From NCBI RefSeq assembly GCF_021290985.1, contig NZ_JAJOYU010000024.1, forward strand, positions 1 to 64,000: 64,000 nt of DNA, in the 5' to 3' direction. A program made the position numbers and the translations under genes. Position 1 is the stretch's first letter; each line of letters starts with the position of its first letter. Positions 16,173 to 26,500 of the stretch are shown here, in pieces. Below the pieces are notes generated by a model, which saw only the letters and a list, made by a program, of their open reading frames with translations, searched no databases and was not told where the DNA came from. Origin of the DNA: Rheinheimera soli. GTDB taxonomy: Bacteria > Pseudomonadota > Gammaproteobacteria > Enterobacterales > Alteromonadaceae.

Positions 16173-17166
16173 ACTTCGCAAAACCTTACCTCATAGCCTG
16201 ATAGTGCAACGTCAACTGGTGCATTATCTGGCCGATGGCGCTTTATGTTCTGGTCAGTGGTTGGGTGAACAGTTAGGTATTAGCCGCACTGCCGTCGCCA
16301 AACACTTAGAACAATTGCAGCACTATGGCCTGGATTTATACAAAATAAAAGGCAAAGGCTATCGCCTGGCGCAACCTGTGCAATTGCTTGATGCGGCACT
16401 GATTAAGCAGCTACAGCTGCAGCAAGCGCCGGTTTGGGTGCAGTCAGTGACTGATTCCACCAACAGCCAGCTGATGCAAAAACTCAAAGACGGGGTAGTG
16501 CCGGAAAAAGGTGCTGTGCTGGTGGCTGAAGCTCAAACCGCTGGCCGTGGCCGACGGGGTAAACAGTGGTTTTCGCCTTTTGGCTGCAATTTATATTTTT
16601 CAATGTACTGGCAACTTGAACAAGGTATCCAGGCCGCTATGGGTTTAAGTTTAGTGGTAGGTTTAGCCGTTGCCAAAGTGCTGCAACAGCAGTGGCAATT
16701 GCCGGTGCGGCTGAAATGGCCAAATGACTTGTATATAGAGCATAAAAAACTCGGTGGTATTTTAGTCGAGCTGGCCGGGCAAACTCATGCTCAGTGTGAT
16801 GTCGTCATAGGCTTAGGTTTAAATATCCGTATGCCGGATCACACAGATAAAGCTGTAGACCAGCCCTGGGCTGATTTAACTTCGGCTTTGGGTCGGCCGA
16901 TAGACCGTAATTTATTGGTGGCTTTGTTGCAGCATCAGCTGGTGATGGAATTGCAGCAATTTAGTCAGTATGGTTTTGCTGGCTATGTACAAGCGTTTAA
17001 TCAGCTCGACCAATTTGCCGGTGAGCAAGTGACTTTATCCAGCGGTAGTCAAACCATCACTGGTCTTTGCGCTGGTGTCGATGCGCAGGGGGGGCTGGTG
17101 CTGGATATCAATGGCCAGAAGCAAAGCTTTTATGGTGGTGAACTTAGCTTAAGAAAGGCCCTTTGA
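16162..17166 (+). CDS. birA: Biotin-protein ligase / biotin operon repressor BirA
   Basis: 334 residues if started at TTG 16162, which has GAGGTG 9-14 bp upstream inside murB; GTG 16204 is the alternative and would match the E. coli length better, but lacks a ribosome site. The N-terminal winged helix (GEQLGISRTAVAKHLEQLQ) makes it the bifunctional, DNA-binding type. The ligase domain has the biotinyl-AMP loop GRGRRGKQWFSP (from G128) and KLGGILVEL. It biotinylates the acetyl-CoA carboxylase carrier and represses biotin genes. No bio operon lies nearby. Confidence 0.93.
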   Translation: MASELRKTLPHSLIVQRQLVHYLADGALCSGQWLGEQLGISRTAVAKHLEQLQHYGLDLYKIKGKGYRLAQPVQLLDAALIKQLQLQQAPVWVQSVTDSTNSQLMQKLKDGVVPEKGAVLVAEAQTAGRGRRGKQWFSPFGCNLYFSMYWQLEQGIQAAMGLSLVVGLAVAKVLQQQWQLPVRLKWPNDLYIEHKKLGGILVELAGQTHAQCDVVIGLGLNIRMPDHTDKAVDQPWADLTSALGRPIDRNLLVALLQHQLVMELQQFSQYGFAGYVQAFNQLDQFAGEQVTLSSGSQTITGLCAGVDAQGGLVLDINGQKQSFYGGELSLRKAL

Positions 17167-17861
17167 TGGAATTATTACTGGATATAGGCAATAGCCGCAG
17201 CAAAGCCCGTTTACATGATGCTGGTCTGCTTACGGAAATTCAGCTGGAAAACATCAGTTCTGAGCAGTGGCCACTCATCAACGCTGTGTATTGCGCCAGT
17301 GTTGCAGCAGACAGCCGTGTACTGGCAATACGTGATCAAATTCCACCTGCCATTCCTTTTATCCACATCCGCAGTGAGGCTCAGGCATTTGGGGTGACCA
17401 ACAGTTATCAGCAGCCACATTTATTGGGCGTCGACCGTTGGTTGGCGTTAGTTGCAGCAGCAGAGTTATACCCCAATACCGATCTGTTAATAGCAGACGC
17501 TGGCACAGCTTTAACTATAGATTGGTTAAATGCTTCTGGTGTGCATCAGGGCGGCTGGATTTTGGCTGGGCAAAAACTGCAGCAAGAAGCTGTGTTAAGC
17601 AAAACGGCCAAAGTATTTTCGGCGGAGTTAGAAACAGAACAATTATGCCCGGCAACCGACACCGCCACAGCTTTGTATCAGGGTGCTATTGCCGCTTTAG
17701 TGGGGGCTATTCGTCAGGCATGGGCAATTAAGCCAACACAGCTGATTATTTTAACGGGTGGCGATGCATTACTTCTGCAAAAATACCTGACCGATCTGCC
17801 TGTTCGGCTCGAACCTCAATTGATCTTTCAGGGATTAGCCCGTTATATTCAGCCGAATTGA
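17166..17861 (+). CDS. coaX: Type III pantothenate kinase
   Basis: 231 residues from ATG 17166, overlapping the birA stop (TGATG). First step of coenzyme A synthesis. Motifs of the ASKHA fold: LLLDIGNSRSKA at the N-terminus (phosphate 1), GVDRWLALVAA, DAGTALTIDW (phosphate 2) and ILTGGDA near the C-terminus. The birA-coaX pair is common in proteobacteria. The promoter of the tRNA cluster follows 61 bp after its stop. Confidence 0.94.
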   Translation: MELLLDIGNSRSKARLHDAGLLTEIQLENISSEQWPLINAVYCASVAADSRVLAIRDQIPPAIPFIHIRSEAQAFGVTNSYQQPHLLGVDRWLALVAAAELYPNTDLLIADAGTALTIDWLNASGVHQGGWILAGQKLQQEAVLSKTAKVFSAELETEQLCPATDTATALYQGAIAALVGAIRQAWAIKPTQLIILTGGDALLLQKYLTDLPVRLEPQLIFQGLARYIQPN

Positions 17862-17921
17862 CCGTTTTGTGTACTTATTGAGCATTCAGGCCGGAATTTA
17901 TAAGTTTTTTTTTATTTCCTG

Positions 17922-17950
17922 TTGCGTGGGGTGGGGCATTCCACTAGAAT
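17922..17950 (+). promoter_or_regulatory. Promoter of the tRNA-tufB operon
   Basis: TTGCGT (17922-17927), 17 bp, TAGAAT (17945-17950), followed by the GC-rich discriminator TCGCACCCAC before the first tRNA at 17968. The GC-rich discriminator is the kind associated with stringent control of stable RNA. Confidence 0.7.
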
Positions 17951-17967
17951 TCGCACCCACTGACGTA

Positions 17968-18043
<76 letters not shown>

Positions 18044-18053
18044 TTAGTATAGT

Positions 18054-18138
<85 letters not shown>

Positions 18139-18164
18139 TTTTCAGTACAATAGCTACGAGTAGG

Positions 18165-18241
<77 letters not shown>

Positions 18242-18254
18242 AACAGATCACGTT

Positions 18255-18330
<76 letters not shown>

Positions 18331-18407
18331 TCTTAAAAGCCTCTCTTGTTATACAATCAAAAAACACTTATTTCATACAACCACCGTTTGTTAAAAAGGG
18401 TCTATTT

Positions 18408-19592
18408 ATGGCTAAGGCTAAATTCGAACGTAATAAACCGCACGTTAACGTAGGCACCATCGGTCACGTTGACCACGGTAAAACTACTTTAACTGCTGCT
18501 ATCACTAACGTACTGGCCAAGCACTACGGTGGTCAGGCATTCGCTTTCGATCAAATCGACAAAGCGCCAGAAGAGAAAGCTCGTGGTATCACGATCAACA
18601 CGTCTCACGTTGAATACGATACACCAACTCGTCACTACGCCCACGTAGACTGCCCAGGTCACGCTGACTATGTTAAAAACATGATCACTGGTGCTGCTCA
18701 GATGGACGGCGCAATCCTGGTTGTTGCTGCAACTGACGGCCCAATGCCACAGACGCGTGAGCACATCCTGTTATCTCGTCAGGTAGGCGTACCTTTCATC
18801 GTTGTATTCATGAACAAATGTGACATGGTAGATGATGAAGAGCTGTTAGAGCTGGTGGAGATGGAAGTTCGTGAACTTCTGTCAGACTACGATTTCCCAG
18901 GTGATGACCTGCCGGTAATCCGTGGTTCAGCTTTAAAAGGTCTGGAAGGCGATGCAACGTGGGAACCAAAAATCCTTGAGCTGGCAGCAGCTTTAGATTC
19001 TTACATCCCAGAGCCAGTACGTGCGATTGATAAGCCATTCATCATGCCAATCGAAGACGTATTCTCAATTGCTGGTCGTGGTACTGTAGTAACAGGCCGT
19101 GTAGAGCAAGGTATCGTTAAAGTAGGCGAGTCAGTAGAAATCGTTGGTCTGAAAGACACAGTGACGACTACTTGTACTGGTGTAGAAATGTTCCGTAAAC
19201 TGTTAGACGAAGGTCGTGCAGGCGAGAACATCGGCGCACTGTTACGTGGTACTAAACGTGAAGACGTAGAACGTGGTCAAGTATTAGCAAAACCAGGTTC
19301 AATCAAGCCACACACCAAGTTCGAAGGTGAAGTGTACGTATTATCGAAAGAAGAAGGTGGTCGTCATACTCCATTCTTCAAAGGTTACCGTCCACAGTTC
19401 TACTTCCGTACTACAGACGTAACTGGTTCAGTAGAACTGCCAGAAGGCGTAGAGATGGTAATGCCAGGCGACAACCTGAAGTTTGTTGTAGAGCTTATCA
19501 ACCCAATCGCGATGGACGAAGGTTTACGCTTCGCCATCCGTGAAGGTGGCCGCACAGTAGGTGCTGGTGTAGTATCTAAAGTACTGGCGTAA
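18408..19592 (+). CDS. tufB: Elongation factor Tu (first copy)
   Basis: 394 residues. The GTPase delivers aminoacyl-tRNA to the ribosome. G-motifs: GHVDHGKTT (G1), RGITINTSH (switch I), DCPGHADY (G3), NKCD (G4) and GSALKG (G5). The protein is identical to the copy at 35116-36300; I see only five nucleotide differences, all silent and all in the first 400 nt. Identity stops at the ATG but runs about 14 nt past the stop codon. Codon use is strongly biased, as for very highly expressed genes. Confidence 0.98.
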   Translation: MAKAKFERNKPHVNVGTIGHVDHGKTTLTAAITNVLAKHYGGQAFAFDQIDKAPEEKARGITINTSHVEYDTPTRHYAHVDCPGHADYVKNMITGAAQMDGAILVVAATDGPMPQTREHILLSRQVGVPFIVVFMNKCDMVDDEELLELVEMEVRELLSDYDFPGDDLPVIRGSALKGLEGDATWEPKILELAAALDSYIPEPVRAIDKPFIMPIEDVFSIAGRGTVVTGRVEQGIVKVGESVEIVGLKDTVTTTCTGVEMFRKLLDEGRAGENIGALLRGTKREDVERGQVLAKPGSIKPHTKFEGEVYVLSKEEGGRHTPFFKGYRPQFYFRTTDVTGSVELPEGVEMVMPGDNLKFVVELINPIAMDEGLRFAIREGGRTVGAGVVSKVLA

Positions 19593-19605
19593 TAGTCAGA
19601 ACTTG

Positions 19606-19632
19606 AAAAGGGCTCCAAAGGGGCCCTTTTTT
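19606..19632 (+). terminator. Rho-independent terminator of tufB
   Basis: AAAAGGGCTCC and GGGGCCCTTTT form a stem around AAA, ending in six T (19627-19632). Confidence 0.85.
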
Positions 19633-19729
19633 ATATTGCTTTGTTAGCTTTAGCCGGAAAATTAACAACAACAGGCTTGAATTCTGCACAGCTAACTCTG
19701 ATTAAATAGTTTCAAGTCGGATCCTTATC

Positions 19730-19757
19730 TTGTTTTAGTCGTCTAAGACAGTATAAT
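19730..19757 (+). promoter_or_regulatory. Promoter of tRNA-Trp/secE/nusG
   Basis: TTGTTT (19730-19735), 16 bp, TATAAT (19752-19757), then the GC-rich GAGCGGC. It lies 51 bp before the tRNA. Confidence 0.7.
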
Positions 19758-19807
19758 GAGCGGCTATTTTTGCGGGACTGCTCTGAGCGGTTGGCGCAAT
19801 TTTCTGT

Positions 19808-19884
19808 AGGGGCGTAGTTCCAATTGGTAGAACAGCGGTCTCCAAAACCGATGGTTGGGGGTTCGAATCCCTCCGCCCCTGCCA
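19808..19884 (+). tRNA. trpT: tRNA-Trp (anticodon CCA)
   Basis: 77 nt including encoded CCA. Acceptor AGGGGCG pairs with CGCCCCT; anticodon CCA lies in CGGTCTCCAAAACCG; T arm GGGTTCGAATCCC. The D loop has one more C than the E. coli gene. Placement before secE-nusG is typical. Confidence 0.95.
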
Positions 19885-19966
19885 CTTATATTAGGCGCTA
19901 AGGTGTTTTGCACGTTAGTCGAAGTAGTAGCTTGTACCAACAAGCCATGGGAAAGTGAGTTAAAGC

Positions 19967-20341
19967 ATGAATGCAACGAGTGAAACCCCAAAAGGCGGCT
20001 TAGATTTAGTGAAATGGCTGGGCGTCTTAGTTCTGCTGACCCTGATGGTCGCAGCGAACTATATATATGAGTTTTCTGCAGTTGAAAAAGCTGCAAGCAT
20101 AGTGGTTTTAGTCGGCTTGGCGGCTTTTATCGCAGCCAAGACCAGCAAGGGCTCTGCATTTATTGAGTTTGCGAAAGAAGCCAGAACTGAAGTTCGCAAA
20201 GTTGTATGGCCAACCCGTCAGGAAACAATGCAAACCACTATTATCGTAATGGTTGCGACCTTGATTGTTGCATTATTACTATGGGGCTTAGATTCAATTT
20301 TATTAAGCCTTGTATCATTTATCACAGGTCTGGGGATCTAA
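19967..20341 (+). CDS. secE: Preprotein translocase subunit SecE
   Basis: 124 residues with three membrane helices (about 15-34, 39-60 and 93-118), the long gammaproteobacterial form. The conserved amphipathic stretch EARTEVRKVVWPTRQETMQ precedes the last helix and clamps SecY. Together with SecY (47709) it forms the Sec channel. nusG follows 3 bp later. Confidence 0.95.
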   Translation: MNATSETPKGGLDLVKWLGVLVLLTLMVAANYIYEFSAVEKAASIVVLVGLAAFIAAKTSKGSAFIEFAKEARTEVRKVVWPTRQETMQTTIIVMVATLIVALLLWGLDSILLSLVSFITGLGI

Positions 20342-20344
20342 GTT

Positions 20345-20884
20345 ATGTCAGGAAAAATGCGTTGGTATGTAGTTCAGGCTTTTTCGGGTTTTGAACAGCG
20401 CGTAGCGACTTCATTGCGTGAGCATATCAAGATCCAGCAAATGGAAGACAAGTTTGGCGAAGTGCTGGTTCCAACTGAAGAAGTTGTTGAAATGCGCGCT
20501 GGTCAGAAACGTAAGTCTGAACGCAAATTTTTCCCTGGCTACGTATTAGTGCAGATGGAAATGTGTGAAGAAGCATGGCACTTAGTCAAAAGCGTGCCAC
20601 GTGTATTAGGTTTTATCGGTGGTACTTCAGACCGCCCTGCGCCTATCAGCCAGAAAGAAGCTGACACTATTCTGAACCGTCTGCAGGACAACGCTGATAA
20701 GCCGAAGCCTAAGACTCTGTTCGAAGCGGGTGAAGTGGTACGTGTGACTGAAGGTCCATTTGCTGACTTTAACGGCGTAGTAGAAGAAGTAGATTACGAG
20801 AAAAGCCGCGTGAAGGTGTCCGTGTTGATTTTCGGTCGTTCTACTCCTGTCGAACTGGAATTTGGCCAGGTCGAAAAAGCCTAA
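20345..20884 (+). CDS. nusG: Transcription termination/antitermination protein NusG
   Basis: 179 residues. The NGN domain starts at [15 protein letters not shown] and includes [10 protein letters not shown]; the C-terminal KOW domain has [20 protein letters not shown]. NusG binds RNA polymerase and links it to Rho or to ribosomal S10 (rpsJ at 38511). Cotranscribed with secE; a terminator/promoter element follows within 20 bp of its stop. Confidence 0.97.
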   Translation: MSGKMRWYVVQAFSGFEQRVATSLREHIKIQQMEDKFGEVLVPTEEVVEMRAGQKRKSERKFFPGYVLVQMEMCEEAWHLVKSVPRVLGFIGGTSDRPAPISQKEADTILNRLQDNADKPKPKTLFEAGEVVRVTEGPFADFNGVVEEVDYEKSRVKVSVLIFGRSTPVELEFGQVEKA

Positions 20885-20895
20885 GCAGAAATAGT

Positions 20896-20924
20896 TTGTA
20901 ACGGGCCGCTGATTAAAATATAAT
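20896..20924 (+). promoter_or_regulatory. Promoter of rplKA, embedded in the nusG terminator
   Basis: TTGTAA (20896-20901), exactly 17 bp, TATAAT (20919-20924), then CGCGGCC. The -10 lies in the loop and 3' arm of the hairpin listed next. Confidence 0.7.
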
Positions 20925-20937
20925 CGCGGCCTTTTTT
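20904..20937 (+). terminator. Terminator of secE-nusG overlapping the rplK promoter
   Basis: GGCCGC (20904-20909), one bulged T, GATTA; loop AAATA; TAATC then GCGGCC (20926-20931), followed by six T. Eleven base pairs with one bulge and a U tract is a convincing intrinsic terminator. Confidence 0.7.
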
Positions 20938-21007
20938 AACGTCAGGGGAGCCGTTTGAGTAAGTGTCCTCGCACTTACGAGGCGAATACCCTAAATTGAG
21001 GTGAAAC

Positions 21008-21436
21008 ATGGCAAAGAAAGTCACGGCACTTGTAAAATTACAAGTTAAAGCTGGTATGGCAAACCCGTCGCCACCAGTTGGTCCAGCATTGGGTCAACAC
21101 GGTGTGAACATCATGGAATTCTGTAAAGGCTTCAACGCCCGTACAGAGTCACTGGAAAAAGGCATGCCTATTCCAGTAGTGATCACTGTATACAGCGACC
21201 GCTCATTTACATTTGAAACCCGCACCCCACCTGCTTCTTTCTTATTACTGAAAGCTGCTGGTTTAAAAGGTGGTTCAGGCCGTCCTAATACCCAGAAAGT
21301 GGGTAAAGTGACTGTTGCTCAGCTGGAAGAGATCGTTAAGATCAAACGTGCTGATTTAACAGCGGGTACTGACGAAGCAGCACTGAGCACTATTGCTGGT
21401 ACTGCCCGTTCAATGGGCTTAGTGGTGGAGGGTTAA
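21008..21436 (+). CDS. rplK: 50S ribosomal protein L11
   Basis: 142 residues. It binds the GTPase-associated centre of 23S rRNA and is needed for RelA activation. The proline-rich N-domain ([21 protein letters not shown]) and the C-terminal RNA-binding end ([11 protein letters not shown]) are intact. rplA follows 3 bp later; in E. coli L1 represses this pair through the leader. Confidence 0.98.
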   Translation: MAKKVTALVKLQVKAGMANPSPPVGPALGQHGVNIMEFCKGFNARTESLEKGMPIPVVITVYSDRSFTFETRTPPASFLLLKAAGLKGGSGRPNTQKVGKVTVAQLEEIVKIKRADLTAGTDEAALSTIAGTARSMGLVVEG

Positions 21437-21439
21437 TCA

Positions 21440-22141
21440 ATGGCTAAATTATCAAAGCGTGCTAAATTAATCCGTTCAAAAGTAGATTCTACTCGTGAAT
21501 ACGCGATCAATGACGCAGTTGCGTTATTAAAAGAATTAACAGCTGGCAAGTTCGTTGAATCAGTTGATGTTGCTATCAACCTGGGTATCGACGCACGTAA
21601 GTCAGATCAAAACGTTCGTGGCGCTACTGTGTTACCACACGGTACCGGCCGCACTGTACGTGTTGCTGTGTTCACTCAGGGTGCTAACGCTGAAGCTGCT
21701 AAAGCTGCAGGCGCTGACATCGTGGGTATGGAAGACTTAGCTGAATTAGTTAAGAAAGGCGAGATGAACTTTGATGTTGTTATCGCTTCTCCAGACGCAA
21801 TGCGTGTTGTTGGTATGTTAGGTCAGATCTTAGGCCCACGTGGTTTAATGCCTAACCCTAAAACTGGCACAGTGACTCCAAACGTTGCTGAAGCAGTGAA
21901 AAACGCTAAAGCTGGTCAGGTTCGTTACCGTAACGACAAGAATGGTATCATCCATTCTACAGTGGGTAAGGTTAACTTCGACACTGACAAACTGAAAGAG
22001 AACATCGAGTCTCTGTTAGTTGCTTTAAAGCGTGCTAAGCCATCTGTAGCAAAAGGCGTTTTCATCAAGAAAGTGACCATTTCTACTACTCACGGCGCAG
22101 GTATCGTTTTAGATCAGGCTTCTTTAGACGCCAAAATCTAA
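21440..22141 (+). CDS. rplA: 50S ribosomal protein L1
   Basis: 233 residues, the L1-stalk protein and, in E. coli, the translational repressor of rplKA. Signature [22 protein letters not shown] is near the C-terminal third (read with its flanks), and [14 protein letters not shown] is the rRNA-contact loop. A 308-bp regulatory gap to rplJ follows. Confidence 0.98.
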   Translation: MAKLSKRAKLIRSKVDSTREYAINDAVALLKELTAGKFVESVDVAINLGIDARKSDQNVRGATVLPHGTGRTVRVAVFTQGANAEAAKAAGADIVGMEDLAELVKKGEMNFDVVIASPDAMRVVGMLGQILGPRGLMPNPKTGTVTPNVAEAVKNAKAGQVRYRNDKNGIIHSTVGKVNFDTDKLKENIESLLVALKRAKPSVAKGVFIKKVTISTTHGAGIVLDQASLDAKI

Positions 22142-22163
22142 TTCAGTCCTCTGAAATAGCTGC

Positions 22164-22192
22164 TTTACAGGAGCGCGTGGTTATTTTATAAT
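22164..22192 (+). promoter_or_regulatory. Promoter of rplJL-rpoBC
   Basis: TTTACA (22164-22169), 17 bp, TATAAT (22187-22192), then CTCGCGCTC. A perfect 7-bp inverted repeat, GAGCGCG (22171-22177) and CGCGCTC (22195-22201), brackets the spacer and -10. Confidence 0.75.
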
Positions 22193-22198
22193 CTCGCG

Positions 22199-22449
22199 CT
22201 CAAAAATTCGGGTAGAAGCCGGGCTTTGTTTACAAAGTTTTCGGCTTCCGTCCAAGACCGTAGGTGCCGCAAATTTTTTTAAAAGGCGTGGCTTAAAAGC
22301 ACAACCTACGCAGACGGTGTTAGCCCCAGAAAGATTCCTATCAATCTGGCTCTCACCGTAAATCGCGCGTTAAACAGTATTTTTTTACTGATTAACGTTG
22401 TGTAGGCAACCAGACAATACCGTCTGGAAGAACCAGGAGTTAAGAGCCA
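22199..22449 (+). promoter_or_regulatory. rplJ leader (L10-leader type), no gene
   Basis: About 250 nt of untranslated leader. Pairing elements: GAAGCCG (from 22215) with CGGCTTC (22242-22248); CGTAGGT (22259-22265) with ACCTACG; CCAGAC with GTCTGG just upstream of the ribosome site CAGGAG. In E. coli the L10(L12)4 complex binds this leader to repress translation. The layout matches, but the kink-turn was not modelled. Confidence 0.65.
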
Positions 22450-22935
22450 ATGGCTATTAAGCTTGATGACAAAAAAGCGATCGTTGCTGAAGTTCAGGAA
22501 GCTGCCATAGGTGCTTTATCTGCGGTAGTTGCAGACGCTCGCGGTGTTACTGTAGGCAAAATCACTGATCTGCGTAAGCAGGCCCGTGAAGCTGGCGTAT
22601 GGATGAAAGTTGTCCGTAACACGCTGGTACGCCGTGCAGTAGCTGGCACCGAGTTCGAGTGTTTAAGCAACGCGTTCGTTGGCCCAACACTGATTGCATT
22701 CTCTAAAGAGCACCCAGGTGCTGCAGCGCGTATCTTCAAAGATTTCGCGAAAGAAAATGCTAAGTTTGAGCTGAAAGGCGCAGCCTTCAATGGCGCCACA
22801 GTAAGCATTGACGTTTTAGCATCGTTGCCAACATACAACGAAGCTATTGCACGTTTAATGAGCACTATGAAAGAAGCAGCAGCCGGCAAATTGGTACGTA
22901 CCATCGCCGCAGTTCGCGACCAAAAACAAGCCTAA
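22450..22935 (+). CDS. rplJ: 50S ribosomal protein L10
   Basis: 161 residues. Stalk base protein that anchors L7/L12 dimers through its C-terminal helix and represses its own operon. [16 protein letters not shown] and [21 protein letters not shown] are typical. rplL follows after 75 bp. Confidence 0.97.
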   Translation: MAIKLDDKKAIVAEVQEAAIGALSAVVADARGVTVGKITDLRKQAREAGVWMKVVRNTLVRRAVAGTEFECLSNAFVGPTLIAFSKEHPGAAARIFKDFAKENAKFELKGAAFNGATVSIDVLASLPTYNEAIARLMSTMKEAAAGKLVRTIAAVRDQKQA

Positions 22936-23010
22936 ACGACGTAATTTTACGTTTTGTTTGGAATTAAAGTTTAATACGGGATACGTCCCCTTAATTTAGG
23001 AATCTGAGCA

Positions 23011-23376
23011 ATGTCAGTTACTAAAGATCAAATCTTAGATGCTATCGCTGCAATGTCTGTAATGGAAGTTGTTGAATTAGTTAGCGCTATGGAAGAAAAG
23101 TTCGGCGTTTCTGCTGCTGCTGCTGTTGCAGTTGCTGCTGGTCCAGCTGCTGCTGTTGAAGAACAAACAGAATTCAACGTAATTCTGGCAGCTGTTGGCG
23201 CTAACAAAGTATCAGTAATCAAAGCTGTTCGCGGCGCTACTGGTTTAGGCCTGAAAGAAGCTAAAGATTTAGTTGAAGCTGCTCCAGCTGCAATTAAAGA
23301 AGCAGTTTCTAAAGCCGAAGCTGAAGCTCTGAAGAAAGAGTTAGAAGAAGCTGGTGCTACTGTTGAAGTTAAATAA
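23011..23376 (+). CDS. rplL: 50S ribosomal protein L7/L12
   Basis: 121 residues. The N-terminal dimerisation helix pair, an Ala-rich hinge (about 35-50) and the C-terminal factor-binding domain ([20 protein letters not shown]) are intact. Acetylated L12 is L7. Its TAA is part of a perfect hairpin in the rplL-rpoB gap. Confidence 0.98.
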   Translation: MSVTKDQILDAIAAMSVMEVVELVSAMEEKFGVSAAAAVAVAAGPAAAVEEQTEFNVILAAVGANKVSVIKAVRGATGLGLKEAKDLVEAAPAAIKEAVSKAEAEALKKELEEAGATVEVK

Positions 23377-23395
23377 TCTAGATTTTTCTAGATTA
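23374..23395 (+). promoter_or_regulatory. Hairpin at the rplL stop codon
   Basis: TAATCTAGA (23374-23382, beginning with the rplL stop) and TCTAGATTA (23387-23395) form a perfect 9-bp stem around TTTT. There is no following T tract, so it is more likely an mRNA processing or stability element than a terminator. Confidence 0.6.
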
Positions 23396-23414
23396 TACGC
23401 CTGATTTCAGGCTA

Positions 23415-23445
23415 GGCTGGTGGTGAAATAACCACCGGCCTTTTT
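23415..23445 (+). terminator. Probable attenuator between rplL and rpoB
   Basis: GGCTGGTGGT (23415-23424) and ACCACCGGCC (23431-23440) form a stem with one mispair around GAAATA, then five T. E. coli has a partial terminator at the same place that lowers rpoBC relative to rplJL. Confidence 0.7.
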
Positions 23446-23552
23446 GCGCTGTGGGACATTGATTTTCCCCACCCTAATGTTGCCATGTCGGTAACATTCA
23501 AGCCGCCCCTAGAGGGTAGGTAGGGTAAAAAATCAGCTAGCTGAGGAACCCC

Positions 23553-26500
23553 ATGACTTACTCTTATTCTGAAAAGAAACGTATCCGTAAGGACTTCGGC
23601 AAACGTCCACAAGTGCTGGATGTGCCATATCTGTTGTCGATTCAAATTGAATCGTTCAGCAAATTTATCGAACCTGATCCAGAAGGTGGATACGGCTTAG
23701 AAGCTGCATTCCGTTCTGTATTCCCAATTAAAAGCTACTCAGGTAGTGCCGAGCTGCAATATGTCAGCTACCGCATTGGCGAGCCGGTTTTTGACGTCAA
23801 AGAGTGCCAAATTCGTGGTGTGACTTACTCAGCTCCGCTGCGTGTCAAACTGCGCATGGTTTTATTTGATAAAGAAGTACCAGGTACAATCAAAGATATC
23901 CGTGAACAAGAAGTCTATATGGGTGAAATCCCATTGATGACTGAAAACGGTACCTTTGTTATCAATGGTACTGAACGTGTTATCGTTTCTCAGCTGCACC
24001 GTAGCCCGGGTGTATTCTTTGACCACGACCGTGGCAAGACTCACTCCTCAGGCAAGGTTTTATACAATGCTCGCGTGATCCCTTACCGTGGTTCATGGTT
24101 AGACTTTGAGTTCGATGCCAAAGATAACCTGTTCGTGCGTATCGATCGCCGCCGCAAATTGCCAGCCACTATTTTGTTACGTGCGCTGAGCTTAAGTACT
24201 GAAGAAATTTTAAGTACTTTCTTCGAAAGCACCCGTTTTGAAATTAAAGACGGCAAACTGTTGATGGAAGTGGTCGCAAACCGCTTACGTGGTGAAACAG
24301 CTGCTTTTGATATCAAAGACAACGATGGCGAAGTGATCGTAGAAGCTGGTCGTCGTATTACTGCCCGTCATGTGCGTCAGTTAGAAAAAACTGGCATGAC
24401 ACTGATGGAAGTACCACATGAATATGTAGTAGGCCGCGTTTTATCAAAAAATTACGCTGACCGTTCAACCGGAGAGATTATTGCCGAGGCGAACGCAGAG
24501 CTCACACTGGAGCTGTTAGCAAAACTAGCAAAAGCGGGCTACGAAAGTTTCGAAACTCTTTACATTAACGATTTGGACCAAGGTTCTTATATTTCTGAAA
24601 CCATCCGGATCGATCCAAGCAGCAACCGCATGGAAGCATTGGTAGAAATCTACCGTATGATGCGTCCAGGCGAGCCACCAACGCGTGAAGCTGCTGAAAC
24701 TTTATTTGAAAACCTGTTCTTCTCTGAAGACCGTTACGACTTATCTACTGTAGGTCGTATGAAGTTCAACCGTCGTGTTGACTTCGAAGAAGGTAAAGGC
24801 GTAGGCGTTTTATCCAAAGACGATATCCTGGCTGTAATGAAGGTCTTAATCGACATTCGTAACGGTAAAGGCGAAGTGGACGATATCGACCACTTAGGTA
24901 ACAGACGTATCCGTTCTGTTGGTGAAATGGCTGAAAACCAATTCCGTGTTGGTTTAGTTCGTGTGGAACGTGCAGTAAAAGAACGCCTGTCTTTAGGTGA
25001 TCTGGACGCTGTGATGCCACAGGATCTGATCAACGCTAAGCCTATTTCTGCTGCGGTGAAAGAGTTCTTTGGTTCAAGCCAGCTGTCTCAGTTTATGGAC
25101 CAGAACAACCCATTGTCAGAAGTAACGCACAAACGTCGTATTTCTGCGTTAGGCCCGGGCGGTTTGACCCGTGAGCGCGCAGGCTTCGAAGTACGTGACG
25201 TTCACCCAACACACTACGGTCGTGTTTGTCCAATCGAGACGCCAGAAGGTCCAAACATCGGTTTGATCAACTCGCTGTCTATGTTTGCTCAGACCAACGA
25301 ATACGGTTTCCTCGAAACACCTTACCGTCGTATTGAAGATGGTATTGTGACTGACGAAGTCGATTTCTTATCTGCGATTGAAGAAGGTAACTTTGTTATC
25401 GCTCAGGCGAACGCCGAGTTAAGCGCAGAAAACCGTCTGGTTGAAGATTTAGTACCGTGCCGTTACAAAAACGAATTCACCTTAATGCCGGCCGACAAGG
25501 TTCAGTATATGGACGTTGCACCACAGCAGATCGTATCTGTTGCTGCTGCTCTGATCCCGTTCCTGGAACACGATGACGCCAACCGTGCATTAATGGGTTC
25601 AAACATGCAACGTCAGGCCGTTCCTACCTTACGTGCTGATAAGCCGTTAGTAGGTACTGGTGTAGAACGTGTTGTAGCCAAAGACTCTGGTGTAACTGTA
25701 GTGGCGAAACGTGGTGGTACTGTTGACTATGTCGACGCCAGCCGTATCGTAATTAAAGTACACGAAGAAGAAATGGTAGCCGGTGAAGCCGGTATCGACA
25801 TCTACAACCTGACTAAATACACCCGTTCTAACCAGAACACCTGTATCAACCAGCGTCCATGTGTAAACCATGGTGAGCCGATTGAACGTGGTGATGTACT
25901 GGCCGATGGTCCGTCTACGGACTTAGGCGAACTGGCTTTAGGTCAAAACTTACGCGTGGCATTCATGCCGTGGAACGGTTACAACTTCGAAGATTCGATC
26001 TTGTTATCCGAGCGTTTAGTACAGGAAGATCGCTTAACCACTATTCACATTCAGGAACTGAGCTGTATCGCTCGTGATACCAAGTTAGGGCCTGAAGAAA
26101 TCACTGCCGATATTCCAAACGTAGGTGAGTCTGCTTTATCTAAGCTGGACGAAGCCGGTATCGTTTACATCGGTGCTGAAGTGAAAGGCGGCGACATTCT
26201 GGTTGGTAAGGTGACACCTAAAGGTGAAAGCCAGCTGACTCCGGAAGAAAAACTGTTACGCGCTATCTTCGGTGAAAAAGCTTCTGACGTAAAAGACAGC
26301 TCATTACGTGTGCCTAACTCTGTCACTGGTACAGTGATCGACGTTCAGGTCTTCACTCGTGATGGCGTTGAAAAAGACAAACGTGCTCGTGAAATCGAAG
26401 AAATGGAAGTCAAACAGGCTAAGAAAGACCTGAATGAAGAATTCCGTATCCTTGAAGAAGGTATCTTCTCACGTGCCCGCAACCTGGTTGAAAGCACAGG

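Noticed and set aside
19764..20096. 110-residue minus-strand frame across tRNA-Trp
   Set aside because: Reads through a tRNA gene; a common false call.
23930..25200. Rifampicin- or streptomycin-resistance changes in rpoB and rpsL
   Set aside because: The resistance-region residues of both proteins read as wild type.
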